64,000 nt of DNA from Dongia mobilis (GCF_004363235.1 NZ_SNYW01000008.1:551577-615576), one strand, 5' to 3'. Positions 1 to 8,983 are shown, counted from the stretch's first letter. Translations and numbers: made by a program. The notes: generated by a model from the letters alone, not told the origin.

Positions 1-714
1 GGCGGGTTCAAGATCGCCGACAAGGCGTCCTATGTGGCCGGCCACAGCCTCGGCGAGTATTCGGCCCTGGCCGCCGCCGGCGCCTTCACCCTCGCCGATA
101 CCGCGCGCCTTCTGAAACTGCGCGGCCAGGCGATGCAGAAAGCGGTGCCGGTGGGCGAGGGGGCCATGGCGGCCCTCCTCAATTTCGATCTCGCCCGCGC
201 CGAGAAGGTGGCGGCCGCGGCTGCCGCGGAAACCAAACTGGTCTGCGCCGTCGCCAATGACAACGATCCAAGCCAGGTGGTCGTCTCCGGTGCCAAGGCG
301 GCGGTCGAGCGCGCCGGCGCCCTGGCGCTTGAAGCCGGGGCCAAGCGTGCCGTGATGCTGCCCGTCTCCGCCCCCTTCCATTGCCCGCTGATGCAGCCCG
401 CGGCCGATGCCATGGCCGAGGCCCTGGCGAAAACGCAGATCCACATGCCGGTGGTGCCGGTCATCGCCAATGTGACGGCGCAGCCGGTCTCGGACCCCGC
501 CACCATCCGCGATTTGCTGGTGAAGCAGGTAACCGGCACGGTGCGCTGGCGCGAGAGCGTCGAGACCATGAAGAAGCTCAATGTAGACCGGGTCTTTGAA
601 CTCGGCGCCGGCAAGGTGCTGAGCGGCCTGGTGAAGCGCATCGACAAGGAAATCGAGGCGCAATCGGTCGGCCAGCCGGCCGATATCGAAGCCGCGCTCA
701 AGATTCTCGTCTAA
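1..714 (+). CDS. fabD: Malonyl-CoA:ACP transacylase, 5' end missing
   Basis: This enzyme moves malonyl groups from CoA to acyl carrier protein, in the cytoplasm, for fatty-acid synthesis. The reading frame is open from base 1, so the gene starts upstream of the window and about 75 N-terminal residues are missing. The nucleophile motif GHSLGEYSA lies at bases 40-66, with the catalytic serine at 46-48. A later SAPFHCPLM segment carries the catalytic histidine. The first GTG, at 34, is an internal valine and not the start. The gene leads into fabG after 12 bases with a GGAGG-type ribosome site between them, as in the usual fabD-fabG-acpP-fabF cluster. The identification is firm. Confidence 0.96.
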   Translation, partial: GGFKIADKASYVAGHSLGEYSALAAAGAFTLADTARLLKLRGQAMQKAVPVGEGAMAALLNFDLARAEKVAAAAAAETKLVCAVANDNDPSQVVVSGAKAAVERAGALALEAGAKRAVMLPVSAPFHCPLMQPAADAMAEALAKTQIHMPVVPVIANVTAQPVSDPATIRDLLVKQVTGTVRWRESVETMKKLNVDRVFELGAGKVLSGLVKRIDKEIEAQSVGQPADIEAALKILV

Positions 715-726
715 CGGAGGCAATCC

Positions 727-1464
727 ATGTTCGATCTTTCCGGCAAGACCGCGCTCGTCACGGGTGCTTCGGGTGGCATCGGCGGCGCCATCGCCCGGGC
801 GCTGCACGGCCAGGGCGCCGTCGTGACATTGTCCGGCACGCGGCGCGAGGCGCTGGATGCGCTGGCGGCCGAGCTCAAGGAGCGGGTCCATGTGGTGACC
901 GCCGATCTCGGCGACGCCGCCTCGACCGAGGCGCTCGCCAAGGACGCGGAAGCCGCCATGGGCCGGCTCGACATCCTGGTCAACAATGCCGGCCTCACGC
1001 GCGACAACATCGCCATGCGCATGAAGGACGAGGAATGGCAGAAGGTGATCGACGTCAACCTGACCGCCGGCTTCCGCCTCGCCCGCGCCGCCATGCGCGG
1101 CATGATGAAGCGCCGCTTCGGCCGCATCATCGGCATCACCTCGGTGGTCGGCGTCACCGGCAATCCGGGCCAGGCCAATTACGCGGCCGCCAAGGCCGGC
1201 ATGATTGGTATGACCAAGGCGCTGGCCCAGGAACTGGCCAGCCGCAGCATCACGGTGAATTGCGTGGCGCCCGGTTTCATCGCCACCGCCATGACGGACG
1301 CCCTCAACGAGGAGCAGCAGAACCAGTTGCTGCCCCGGATTCCCATGGGCCGCATGGGCACGGCCGGGGAAATCGCGGCGGCGGTGGCCTATCTCGCCAG
1401 CGACGAGGCCGCCTACATGACCGGCCAGACACTTCACGTAAATGGCGGTATGGCTATGATTTAA
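727..1464 (+). CDS. fabG: 3-oxoacyl-ACP reductase
   Basis: FabG is the NADPH-dependent reductase that reduces 3-oxoacyl-ACP in each round of fatty-acid elongation. The 245-residue protein is a normal-length short-chain dehydrogenase. The cofactor loop GASGGIG is at residues 13-19, NNAG at 86-89, and the catalytic triad is Ser139, Tyr152 (in NYAAAK) and Lys156. The ATG at 727 is preceded by ACGGAGG. It sits between fabD and acpP, so the primary FabG role is much more likely than a role as one of the many SDR paralogues. Confidence 0.97.
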   Translation: MFDLSGKTALVTGASGGIGGAIARALHGQGAVVTLSGTRREALDALAAELKERVHVVTADLGDAASTEALAKDAEAAMGRLDILVNNAGLTRDNIAMRMKDEEWQKVIDVNLTAGFRLARAAMRGMMKRRFGRIIGITSVVGVTGNPGQANYAAAKAGMIGMTKALAQELASRSITVNCVAPGFIATAMTDALNEEQQNQLLPRIPMGRMGTAGEIAAAVAYLASDEAAYMTGQTLHVNGGMAMI

Positions 1465-1689
1465 TTACATTTTATCACGATCAGGCAGAGCCTGGCCCGG
1501 GCTACTGGCCAAATCCCGCCGAGTTGTGATAAGTGACCGCTGAAACATCGCGGCGATTCATCGGAATCCCTGCTGAAACCGGGCGGAAAGCCGGGTTAAG
1601 CTCGCGGTTCGGATGCGTTACTTCGGGTACAGAGAGTGCAAGGAACTGCCGACCGTTTCCGGACCGGCGCAAACAAGGGAAAAATCAAG

Positions 1690-1926
1690 ATGAGCGACGT
1701 TGCTGAGCGCGTGAAGAAGATCGTCATCGAGCACCTCGGCGTGGAAGAGGCCAAGGTCACGGAAGGTGCCAATTTCATCGACGATCTGGGCGCGGACAGC
1801 CTTGATACCGTCGAACTGGTCATGGCGTTCGAAGAGGAATTCGGCTGCGAGATTCCGGACGATGCGGCCGAGAAGATCCTGACCGTCAAGGACGCCATCG
1901 ACTACATCAAGTCGAAGTCGGCCTGA
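1690..1926 (+). CDS. acpP: Acyl carrier protein
   Basis: This is the 78-residue acidic carrier protein of fatty-acid synthesis. The GADSLD motif carries the phosphopantetheine-bearing serine (Ser37), which is modified by the AcpS encoded further along the window. I chose the ATG at 1690 because it gives the standard N terminus ([10 protein letters not shown]) and has an AAGGGAAAAA stretch upstream; the longer open frame back to 1636 has no family support. A strong hairpin terminator follows at 1988-2016. The 225-base gap to fabG probably holds its own promoter, which I could not pin down. Confidence 0.98.
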   Translation: MSDVAERVKKIVIEHLGVEEAKVTEGANFIDDLGADSLDTVELVMAFEEEFGCEIPDDAAEKILTVKDAIDYIKSKSA

Positions 1927-1987
1927 GCCAGTTGCCTGCCGCCTGCGGCCTGATGGCCGGCCGGCGGCGGCAGCGTTGAAGTTTTGC

Positions 1988-2023
1988 GCACGGGCCCCAC
2001 ATTCTGGGGCCCGTGCGATTTTT
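1988..2023 (+). terminator. Rho-independent terminator after acpP
   Basis: An 11-bp perfect GC-rich stem (1988-1998 paired with 2006-2016) with a 7-base loop is followed by GATTTTT. It lies between acpP and fabF, so it probably keeps acpP mRNA in excess over fabF. Confidence 0.85.
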
Positions 2024-2091
2024 AGGCATGTCGTCGGCACCGCACCGCGCAGCGGCGATATCGAACGGACAGCAAGAGCAGCGAGGTCAGC

Positions 2092-3354
2092 ATGCGTCGC
2101 GTCGTCGTCACCGGTATGGGCATCGTCTCACCCTTGGGGGTGGGCGTGGAGCATGTCTGGAAGCGGCTGCTCAAGGCCGAATCCGGCATCAGCGGGATCC
2201 AGTCCTTCGACGTTTCCGACCTGCCCTGCAAGATCGGCGGCCAGGTGCCGCTGGGCGACAAGGCCAGCGGCAATTACAACCCGGACGAATACGTGGCGCC
2301 GAAGGACCAGCGCAAGATGGAGCCCTTCATCGTCATGGGCATCGCCGCCGCCGACGAGGCGGTGAAGGATTCGGGCTGGCTGCCGACCCACCAGGAATCG
2401 CTCGACCGCACCGGGGTCCTCATCGGTTCGGGCATCGGCGGCCTCAACGGCATCTACGACACCTCGCTCATCCTGGCCGAAAAGGGCCCGCGCCGAGTCT
2501 CGCCCTTCTTCGTGCCCTCCTGCCTCATCAATCTTGTCTCCGGTCACGTCTCGATCCGCTTCGGCTTCCGCGGCCCCAATCATTCCGTCGTAACGGCCTG
2601 CGCAACCGGCAGCCATGCCATCGGCGATGCCGCGCGCCTGATCGCCCTCGATGACGCCGACGTGATGGTGGCGGGTGGCGCCGAGGCCACGATCGGGCGC
2701 ATCGGCTATGCCGGCTTCTGTGCCGCGCGCGCCATGTCGACCGGCTTCAATGACCGCCCGACCGAGGCCTCGCGCCCTTGGGACAAGGACCGCGACGGCT
2801 TTGTCATGGGCGAAGGCGCCGGCATGGTGGTGCTGGAGGAATACGAGCACGCCAAGAAGCGCGGCGCCAAGATCTATGCCGAGGTTGTGGGCTATGGCCT
2901 CTCCGGCGACGCCTATCACATCACCGCCCCCTCGGAGGACGGCAATGGCGGCTTCCGCGCCATGACGGCGGCCCTCAAGCGGGCGAAGCTCAACCCCGAG
3001 GACATCGACTATATCAATGCCCACGGCACCTCGACGCCGCTTGGCGACGAGATCGAGCTGGGTGCCGTCAAGCGCCTCTTCGGCGAGCATGCCTACAAGC
3101 TCACCATGTCCTCGACCAAATCGGCGACCGGGCATCTGCTGGGGGCGGCCGGTGCCGTCGAGGCGATCTTCTCGATCCTCTCGATCCGCGACCAGGTGGC
3201 GCCGCCGACGCTCAACCTCACCAATCCGTCGGATGGCTGCGATATCGACCTCGCCCCGAAACAGGCAAAGCAGCGCAAGATCCGTCATGCGCTCTCCAAC
3301 TCCTTCGGCTTCGGCGGCACCAATGCCAGCGTGATCTTCGCGGCGCCGAACTGA
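2092..3354 (+). CDS. fabF: 3-oxoacyl-ACP synthase II
   Basis: FabF condenses malonyl-ACP with acyl-ACP and elongates medium and long chains. The protein has 420 residues, the usual length. The thiolase-fold catalytic cysteine is Cys170 in the TACATGSHA motif. The two histidines lie in NAHGTSTPLGD and in KSATGHLLGAAG, and the glycine-rich C-terminal NSFGFGGTNAS is present. The start at 2092 is preceded by GAGGTCAGC. mltG follows 34 bases later, the common fabF-mltG arrangement. Confidence 0.97.
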   Translation: MRRVVVTGMGIVSPLGVGVEHVWKRLLKAESGISGIQSFDVSDLPCKIGGQVPLGDKASGNYNPDEYVAPKDQRKMEPFIVMGIAAADEAVKDSGWLPTHQESLDRTGVLIGSGIGGLNGIYDTSLILAEKGPRRVSPFFVPSCLINLVSGHVSIRFGFRGPNHSVVTACATGSHAIGDAARLIALDDADVMVAGGAEATIGRIGYAGFCAARAMSTGFNDRPTEASRPWDKDRDGFVMGEGAGMVVLEEYEHAKKRGAKIYAEVVGYGLSGDAYHITAPSEDGNGGFRAMTAALKRAKLNPEDIDYINAHGTSTPLGDEIELGAVKRLFGEHAYKLTMSSTKSATGHLLGAAGAVEAIFSILSIRDQVAPPTLNLTNPSDGCDIDLAPKQAKQRKIRHALSNSFGFGGTNASVIFAAPN

Positions 3355-3388
3355 GGCGGCGTCGAGGATTCCCGGGGCGCCCGCCGCC

Positions 3389-4390
3389 ATGTCGCTCTTC
3401 CGCAGGCTGGCAAGGCTCGCCGCCGCGCTCGTCCTTCTGGGCGCCCTCGCTGTGGGCGCCGCTGCCTATTGGTTCCAGGCGACTTTCAACGGCAACGGGC
3501 CGCTGACGGAGGAAAAGACCCTGGTGATCCCGAAGGGGAGCGGCGTTGCCGCCATCGCCGAGCTGCTGGCGGCGGAAGGCATCATCGCCGAGCCGCTGGT
3601 CTTCAAGGCGGGGGTGCGTCTCTACGCCGACAGCCAGCCGCTGCAGGCGGGCGAATTCAGCTTCCCCGCCCATGTCTCGCCGCGTGGCGCCATGCAGGTG
3701 CTGATCGAGGGGAAATCGGTGCTGCACCGCATCACTATCGCCGAAGGCCTGACGGTGGCCGAGATCTTCGCCGTGCTGGAGGCGATGCCGCTGCTCGAAG
3801 GATCGCTGCCATCCCTGCCGCCGGAAGGCTCGCTCCTGCCCGAGACCTACTTCTTCGTGCGCGGCGACCAGCGCAGCGCCATGGTCGAGCGCATGCAGGC
3901 CAACATGCAGGCGAAGCTCGCCGAATTATGGGAGCAGCGCGACCCCGAGTTGAAGACCATCTCGACGCCGGAGGAGGCCGTCATCCTGGCTTCGATCGTC
4001 GAAAAGGAGACCGGGGTAAAGGCCGAGCGCGCCCGCGTCGCCGCCGTCTTCCACAACCGCCTGCGGATCGGCATGCCGCTGCAATCCGACCCGACCGCGA
4101 TCTATGGCATCACCGAAGGCAAGGCGCCGCTGGGCCGCGAGCTGACCACGGCCGATCTCCGCCTCGACAACGACTACAACACCTATGTCATTCCCGGCCT
4201 GCCGCCCGGACCAATCGCCAATCCTGGCGTGGCGGCGCTGCACGCGGTCTTGAATCCGATCACCTCCAAGGAACTCTATTTCGTCGCCGACGGTACCGGC
4301 GGCCACGCTTTTGCCGAGACGCTGGACGGCCACAACCGCAACGTCGCCAAATGGCGCAAGATCCAGAAGCAACGGAGCCAGTCCGAATGA
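3389..4390 (+). CDS. mltG: Endolytic murein transglycosylase (YceG family)
   Basis: MltG is an inner-membrane lytic transglycosylase that cuts nascent glycan strands and terminates their growth. The 333-residue protein has one N-terminal membrane anchor (about residues 8-28), then LysM-like and YceG domains. The catalytic glutamate is Glu205 in ASIVEKETG, and the conserved YNTYVIPGLPPGPI motif follows. The stop overlaps the ATG of the next gene (ATGA at 4387-4390), so the two are translationally coupled. Confidence 0.94.
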   Translation: MSLFRRLARLAAALVLLGALAVGAAAYWFQATFNGNGPLTEEKTLVIPKGSGVAAIAELLAAEGIIAEPLVFKAGVRLYADSQPLQAGEFSFPAHVSPRGAMQVLIEGKSVLHRITIAEGLTVAEIFAVLEAMPLLEGSLPSLPPEGSLLPETYFFVRGDQRSAMVERMQANMQAKLAELWEQRDPELKTISTPEEAVILASIVEKETGVKAERARVAAVFHNRLRIGMPLQSDPTAIYGITEGKAPLGRELTTADLRLDNDYNTYVIPGLPPGPIANPGVAALHAVLNPITSKELYFVADGTGGHAFAETLDGHNRNVAKWRKIQKQRSQSE

Positions 4391-4839
4391 GCGAAAAGAA
4401 AAAAACCGCAGCGGCCGGGCGCCTCGAACCCGTAACCAATGTCGGCAGGCAATGCGCCCTCTATCTGGGCCTCGTCGCTCTGCTGGCCGGTGGCGTTGCC
4501 TTTGTGGCACCGCTCGACCGTACGCCGGCCGAGGCAATGGACGACACCGTCATGCCCCTCATCGGCGATTTCATCATGCTGCCGCCGCTTGGCGCGGAGG
4601 AGGGGGCGAAGGCCACCATCGCCACCTTCTATGTCACCGGCGACGCGGCCAGGGAGATGTGGGACGCCTTCCCGATGCAGCCGGTCGAGGATGAATGCGT
4701 CGGGCGCTGGTCGAAATACGGCAACGGCATGGTCTGCTATGGCGACAATGGCGACGGCAGTCCGGCCGAACCGCCCTATGAATGCACCTTCGGCATCGAG
4801 TTGACGACCCAGGTCCTGACCCTCGCGCAGGATTGCTGA
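4387..4839 (+). CDS. Small membrane-anchored protein of unknown function
   Basis: I do not recognise this 150-residue protein. After a short basic N terminus it has one hydrophobic segment at about residues 24-43, ending near a possible signal cleavage region. An acidic, cysteine-containing domain (DECVGRW, GMVCYGD, YECTF, AQDC) would then lie in the periplasm. The four cysteines are spaced as if forming disulfides. The ATG overlaps the mltG stop codon, which implies coupled expression and perhaps a link with MltG or the cell wall, but that is inference. The open frame extends upstream antiparallel to nothing useful; this start was chosen for the coupling. Confidence 0.7.
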   Translation: MSEKKKTAAAGRLEPVTNVGRQCALYLGLVALLAGGVAFVAPLDRTPAEAMDDTVMPLIGDFIMLPPLGAEEGAKATIATFYVTGDAAREMWDAFPMQPVEDECVGRWSKYGNGMVCYGDNGDGSPAEPPYECTFGIELTTQVLTLAQDC

Positions 4840-4875
4840 GGGCCGGCGTAACCCGTCTGAGGCGGCAATACCGCT

Positions 4876-5079
4876 CTAGGCAATGATGTCGGGGAGCAGC
4901 TTGCTCTCCAGCTTGATCATCTGGTCTTTCAGGGCCAGCTTGCGCTTCTTCAACCGCTGGATCTGCAGCTGGTTGAAAGGCGAGGCCTCTTCCATGGCAC
5001 GGATCGCCTCGTCCAGGTCGCGATGTTCCGACCGCAATTCCTCCAGCTGCACGCGCAGCTCATTCACGCCGATCATCAC
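4876..5079 (-). CDS. DUF465 (YdcH-like) small coiled-coil protein
   Basis: This 67-residue protein is highly charged and helical throughout. The central LRSEHRDLDEAI and LKKRKLALKDQM segments are typical of the DUF465/YdcH family, common in alphaproteobacteria and without an assigned function. It is convergent with the preceding operon. The start is the first of two adjacent methionines. The length fits the family. Confidence 0.85.
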   Translation of the reverse strand: MMIGVNELRVQLEELRSEHRDLDEAIRAMEEASPFNQLQIQRLKKRKLALKDQMIKLESKLLPDIIA

Positions 5080-5252
5080 GTTGCGACCATCTCCCTTGCT
5101 GGCGTGAGCTGATTTTTGAGTGATTGCCGCCAGAGAGCTAATTTTACCGCAAAGCGACCCCGCGCGCCATCAAGCTGCTGTCGCGTATGGCCGTCTCCAG
5201 TTGCGTTGCCACCCCCGCTAAACCTCATAACCAAAATGTTCCCATTTTGTTC

Positions 5253-5281
5253 TTGACTGAAATGCGTTTACGTTTTATACA
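5253..5281 (+). promoter_or_regulatory. Sigma70-type promoter with operator-like site for the toxin gene
   Basis: TTGACT (5253-5258) and TATACA (5276-5281) are separated by exactly 17 bases in an AT-rich island that stands out in this GC-rich chromosome. The spacer contains the near-palindrome GCGTTTACGT (5264-5273), similar to elements at the prophage promoters near 11.8 and 12.8 kb. Transcription would begin near 5288, about 20 bases before the ATG at 5310. The promoter is visible in the sequence; repressor binding is inferred. Confidence 0.65.
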
Positions 5282-5309
5282 TAATACATAATCAGTGCGA
5301 GAAGAACCG

Positions 5310-6833
5310 ATGGCAGCCACCCCCTCCGGCCGGTACCGCGCCGCCTATAACCAGGCGGTCAATCCGGAGACCTGGATGCTGGGCGAGCCGATGGATGCGG
5401 CGACGCGGGCAGCGATCGAGCTCGGGATCGCGGGCGCCACCCCGCCGCATTACCAGGGGCCGGACGGCCGGCACTATTTCCACAACGCCCGCACCCTGGA
5501 AGACGCCGCCACCCGCGCCCACCGTGCTGGCCACGTCGCCGGCAAGACCATGGATGAGATCGCGGCCGAGGCGGCAGGGCCACAGGGCATGCCGGGCACG
5601 GACGCATATGTGGCATGGCGCCTAGGCAAGGCGACGCCACCGGGCGCGGCCAACGACAATGCCGCGCCGCCCGTGGCGGCTAAGCCTGTGGCTGAAAAAT
5701 CTCAGGCGGCAAATCCTGCGGTCACAAATCCAGCGACGTCGCAACCGGCGCCGGCAGGTCCGCCGGCAGCCAACGACAATCGGCAGGCCACCCCGCGGCC
5801 GATCGGTCGGCACGCGTCGGCCGGACCGGTGTCATCCGGCAGCGGACCTCGCATCGTCAATGGGCGCGTCGCCGGCATGGCAGAGGCAGCGACCAGGCCC
5901 GGCATCACGCTGGAGGAGTTCGCGCAGGCCGCGGACGATCATGTCCGCCTGGGTGCACTTGGCCTCACCGGCGGTTATGCGGACGATGTCTCAGCCGGCC
6001 TCAACGCCTTCTTCGACATGCTGGGCGGCGCCAATCTCGCCGAAGCCTTTGCCGCCAACCAGGCAGCGGAGCGCCAGCGCACCGCGGCTGCCCGCGAACG
6101 CCGCGGCACGATGGGTGTCATCGTCGAGGCCGCACCCACCTTCCTGCCGGGCGGCGGTGACGCCGCCGGGCTCCTGGCCGATTTCAGGGATTACCTCGAG
6201 AACGGCGACCAATGGACCGCCGATGACTGGGCCCTCGTCGCCGCCGGCCTAACCCCCGGCATGCCCAACCGCAGAACGGTGAAGTCGGGGAAGAAGATTG
6301 TCGATGATGTTCTGGACAACCGTAGCACTCGACAAAGCCTATTGGCTCAGATTGACCAGAGCAAAGCCAACGTGCTCACTGTGTCCGAAGCCAATCGGTT
6401 AGGTGGCGAACACAAGGGACTCATCCATATTGCGGAGGCACTTCCAAAAAACAAGCGTGCGCGCGAACATCAGTCTGGAACAGACGGCGCATTTAGCGAT
6501 GTCAGAACAAAAAAATTCGCTTCAGCAGCACTACGTTTTGTAAACCCAAACAAGCGTGGCCGAAACTTCATAAAATTCGAAGTGTCCGGGGTCTCCGACG
6601 ACGGAAACTTCATTGAGCTCGCCGATGCAAAGACGAAGCTCGCAATCTGGAGTAGAGGCCCGCAGCAAACGACGCTTCGTACTCTTGAACGAACCAAGGA
6701 AGCATTAATTCAGAATCCTGGCTACCGAGTGGTTTATGAGTTCAATGATGTAATTTCTGAACAGAAGGCAAGACGATTCATCCAGAAGCACAACTATCAC
6801 CACTATGTTCGAACGAGAATGAGGAAGCGATGA
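5310..6833 (+). CDS. Putative modular toxin with C-terminal nuclease-like domain
   Basis: This 507-residue protein looks modular. Residues 1-110 are an unrecognised N-terminal domain, followed by a Pro/Ala-rich linker with two ANDN motifs. A central segment (about 205-320) with GGYADDVSAGL and AERQRTAAARERR resembles the pre-toxin regions of phage-linked and polymorphic toxins. The C-terminal 150 residues are lysine-rich and encoded by clearly more AT-rich DNA. They contain a KFEV...ELADAKTK pattern that fits a PD-(D/E)xK nuclease core (Asp/Glu-x-Lys), as in restriction-endonuclease-fold toxins. ATG 5310 is preferred over GTG 5295 because of the GAGAAG site. The next gene overlaps by four bases, as immunity genes do. 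Nuclease activity is inference. Confidence 0.55.
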   Translation: MAATPSGRYRAAYNQAVNPETWMLGEPMDAATRAAIELGIAGATPPHYQGPDGRHYFHNARTLEDAATRAHRAGHVAGKTMDEIAAEAAGPQGMPGTDAYVAWRLGKATPPGAANDNAAPPVAAKPVAEKSQAANPAVTNPATSQPAPAGPPAANDNRQATPRPIGRHASAGPVSSGSGPRIVNGRVAGMAEAATRPGITLEEFAQAADDHVRLGALGLTGGYADDVSAGLNAFFDMLGGANLAEAFAANQAAERQRTAAARERRGTMGVIVEAAPTFLPGGGDAAGLLADFRDYLENGDQWTADDWALVAAGLTPGMPNRRTVKSGKKIVDDVLDNRSTRQSLLAQIDQSKANVLTVSEANRLGGEHKGLIHIAEALPKNKRAREHQSGTDGAFSDVRTKKFASAALRFVNPNKRGRNFIKFEVSGVSDDGNFIELADAKTKLAIWSRGPQQTTLRTLERTKEALIQNPGYRVVYEFNDVISEQKARRFIQKHNYHHYVRTRMRKR

Positions 6834-7537
6834 GCGGGAAAGAAGTAGATCTGTTTCTGCATTATAAAGCCCGTCACGGCGAGAGTGTTGAAACGCGCCA
6901 CAAAGAGATCATTGCCGCCATGCGATCCTTGTCAGCTCCGTTCGGTTGGGGTGAAGTGTCAAAGTTGCCTCCGGCGCCAGACTGCGGGGAAGATTTGGGC
7001 GCAGGCTTTCATATCACGCTCAACGTACCAGGAATTGAGTCGTACGGCACATATGTCTACCGCGGAGAAACTTACAAGTATCGAGACGAGAGCACATTCG
7101 ATGACAAGCTCTCGATCAGTTTTGATTCGAGGAACAAGTTCGTCGATTACCGCTTGGTCCTAGAAACGCATTTCCCGGCGGTGATCGGTGCCTTTCATGC
7201 TTATCTGGCAAAGGCATTCTTTGATGACTACTTTGTTCGATATGAGGACCTCAATCAGGGTGCAGTGGATCGGCTGCGCAAGACACAAACCGTCGACATA
7301 AACGGCCGCAACAACATCTTCACGCTGCATCCGGCGCAGTATTGGGATGCCGAGCTCTGTGGCAAGGCGTTGGGCTATGGACCCGACGAAGTAATCCGGC
7401 GCCTCGAAGGGAATGTACCGCTGGTGCGGCCGTTGATGAATGGGGTCTACACGGTCTTCAACGATGATCCCGACCTCAGCTTCGAGGATTTTTGCGCCTT
7501 CAACGACCGCTTCAAGCCGGTGCTGGGATTGGAGTAG
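6830..7537 (+). CDS. Putative immunity protein for the adjacent toxin
   Basis: I cannot assign this 235-residue protein to a family with certainty. It has no signal peptide or membrane segment, is acidic overall and begins inside the last codons of the toxin gene (ATGA overlap). The C terminus contains a conserved-looking PLVRPLMNGVYTVFNDDP segment. Base composition is lower in GC than the flanking chromosome, as in the toxin tail, which suggests the two were acquired together. The position directly after a toxin-like gene with translational coupling is the main reason for the immunity call. Confidence 0.5.
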   Translation: MSGKEVDLFLHYKARHGESVETRHKEIIAAMRSLSAPFGWGEVSKLPPAPDCGEDLGAGFHITLNVPGIESYGTYVYRGETYKYRDESTFDDKLSISFDSRNKFVDYRLVLETHFPAVIGAFHAYLAKAFFDDYFVRYEDLNQGAVDRLRKTQTVDINGRNNIFTLHPAQYWDAELCGKALGYGPDEVIRRLEGNVPLVRPLMNGVYTVFNDDPDLSFEDFCAFNDRFKPVLGLE

Positions 7538-7609
7538 CCGACCGCGGCAGGCTTGCGTCCATGGCAGCGGGCGGGCTAGAGATCGGGGTGGCAAATCGAG
7601 GACTTCCCC

Positions 7610-8983
7610 ATGGCGCACAACCCCGACATCCAGAACCTGGAGACCCGCACTTTCGATCTTGTCATCCGGGGCGGGCATGTGGCGACGCCCAACGGGCTGG
7701 AGAACCTCGATATCGGCGTTGCTGGCGGCAAGATCGTCGGGCTCGGGGTGATCCCGGCCGGGCGCGCCGGCCAGGAATTCGACGCCACGGGCCTCACCGT
7801 GCTTCCTGGCGTCATCGACACCCAGGTGCATTTCCGCGAACCCGGTCTCGAGCACAAGGAAGATCTGGCGAGCGGCACGGCCGGGGCGGCTTTGGGTGGC
7901 GTCACAGCCATCTTCGAGATGCCGAACACCAATCCCAACACGCTGGATGCCGCCGCCATCAACGACAAGCTGGCGCGGGCCCGGGGCCGCGCCTGGGTCG
8001 ACCATGCCTTCTTCATGGGGGCTTCCGACGAGAACGCATCGCAGCTGGGCGAGTTGGAAAAGCTGCCGGGCTGCGCCGGTGTCAAGATCTTCATGGGTTC
8101 CTCCACCGGTTCGCTGCTGGTGGCCGATGACGAGACGCTGGAGGAGGTGCTGCGCCACGGCCGCCGCCGCGTCGCCATCCATGCCGAGGACGAGATGCGC
8201 CTGCGCGAACGCCTGGCGCTGGTGAAGGACGGGGCCGACCCCGACCAGCATCCAGTCTGGCGCGATGTCGAGACGGCGGTCCGGGCGACGACGCGCATCC
8301 TCAAGATCGCGCGCAAGGCCGGGCGGCGCATCCATGTGCTGCATGTCTCGACCGCCGACGAGATGCCGATCCTCGCTGCTCACAAGGACATTGCAACGGT
8401 CGAGGTGCTGACCCATCATCTCACTCTCTCGGCGCCCGATTGTTATCGCCGCCTCGGCACCTATGCGCAGATGAACCCACCGGTCCGCGACGCCCACCAC
8501 CAGGCGGGCATCTGGCAGGCCCTGCGTGCCGGTGTGGTCGATTGCATCGGCTCCGACCACGCGCCGCATACGCGGGAAGAGAAGGACCGGCCCTATCCGC
8601 AATCCCCCTCCGGCATGCCGGGCGTGCAGACGCTGCTCCCGGTCATGCTGGACCATGTGGCAAAGGGCCGGCTCACCCTGCAGCGCCTCATCGACCTCAC
8701 CAGCGCGGGGCCGGCACGCATCTTCAACATCCGCAACAAGGGCCGCATCGCGCTGGGCTATGACGCCGATTTCTCGGTGGTCGATCTCACGGCGCAGCGC
8801 ACCATCACCAATGAGTGGATGGCGACCAAGGCCGGCTGGACGCCCTATCACGGCATGGAGGTGACCGGCTGGCCCAGGGCCACCATCATCCGCGGCCACA
8901 TCGTCATGCGCGAGGACGAATTGCAGGGGAAGGCATTGGGCCAGCCGGTCCAGTTCCAGGAAACCATCCAGCCGCAAGGCTGA
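7610..8983 (+). CDS. pyrC: Dihydroorotase-family amidohydrolase
   Basis: The 457-residue protein is a class I dihydroorotase-like amidohydrolase, expected to close carbamoyl-aspartate to dihydroorotate in pyrimidine synthesis. The lysine for metal bridging lies in GVKIFMGSSTGS, with further histidines in VAIHAEDE, VLHVST and HHLTLS and the aspartate in IGSDHAPHT. The usual HxH metal motif reads QVH in DTQVHFREPG, so the first histidine is replaced; I recall this variant in one dihydroorotase subfamily. No pyrB lies next to it, so it could be a paralogue with another cyclic-amide substrate. ATG 7610 follows GAGGACTTCCCC. Confidence 0.82.
   Translation: MAHNPDIQNLETRTFDLVIRGGHVATPNGLENLDIGVAGGKIVGLGVIPAGRAGQEFDATGLTVLPGVIDTQVHFREPGLEHKEDLASGTAGAALGGVTAIFEMPNTNPNTLDAAAINDKLARARGRAWVDHAFFMGASDENASQLGELEKLPGCAGVKIFMGSSTGSLLVADDETLEEVLRHGRRRVAIHAEDEMRLRERLALVKDGADPDQHPVWRDVETAVRATTRILKIARKAGRRIHVLHVSTADEMPILAAHKDIATVEVLTHHLTLSAPDCYRRLGTYAQMNPPVRDAHHQAGIWQALRAGVVDCIGSDHAPHTREEKDRPYPQSPSGMPGVQTLLPVMLDHVAKGRLTLQRLIDLTSAGPARIFNIRNKGRIALGYDADFSVVDLTAQRTITNEWMATKAGWTPYHGMEVTGWPRATIIRGHIVMREDELQGKALGQPVQFQETIQPQG

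Noticed and set aside
2128..3390. Long open frame (420 codons) on the minus strand opposite fabF
   Set aside because: It is a mirror of the high-GC codon bias of fabF; the translation is His/Asp/Gly-rich without any family motif.
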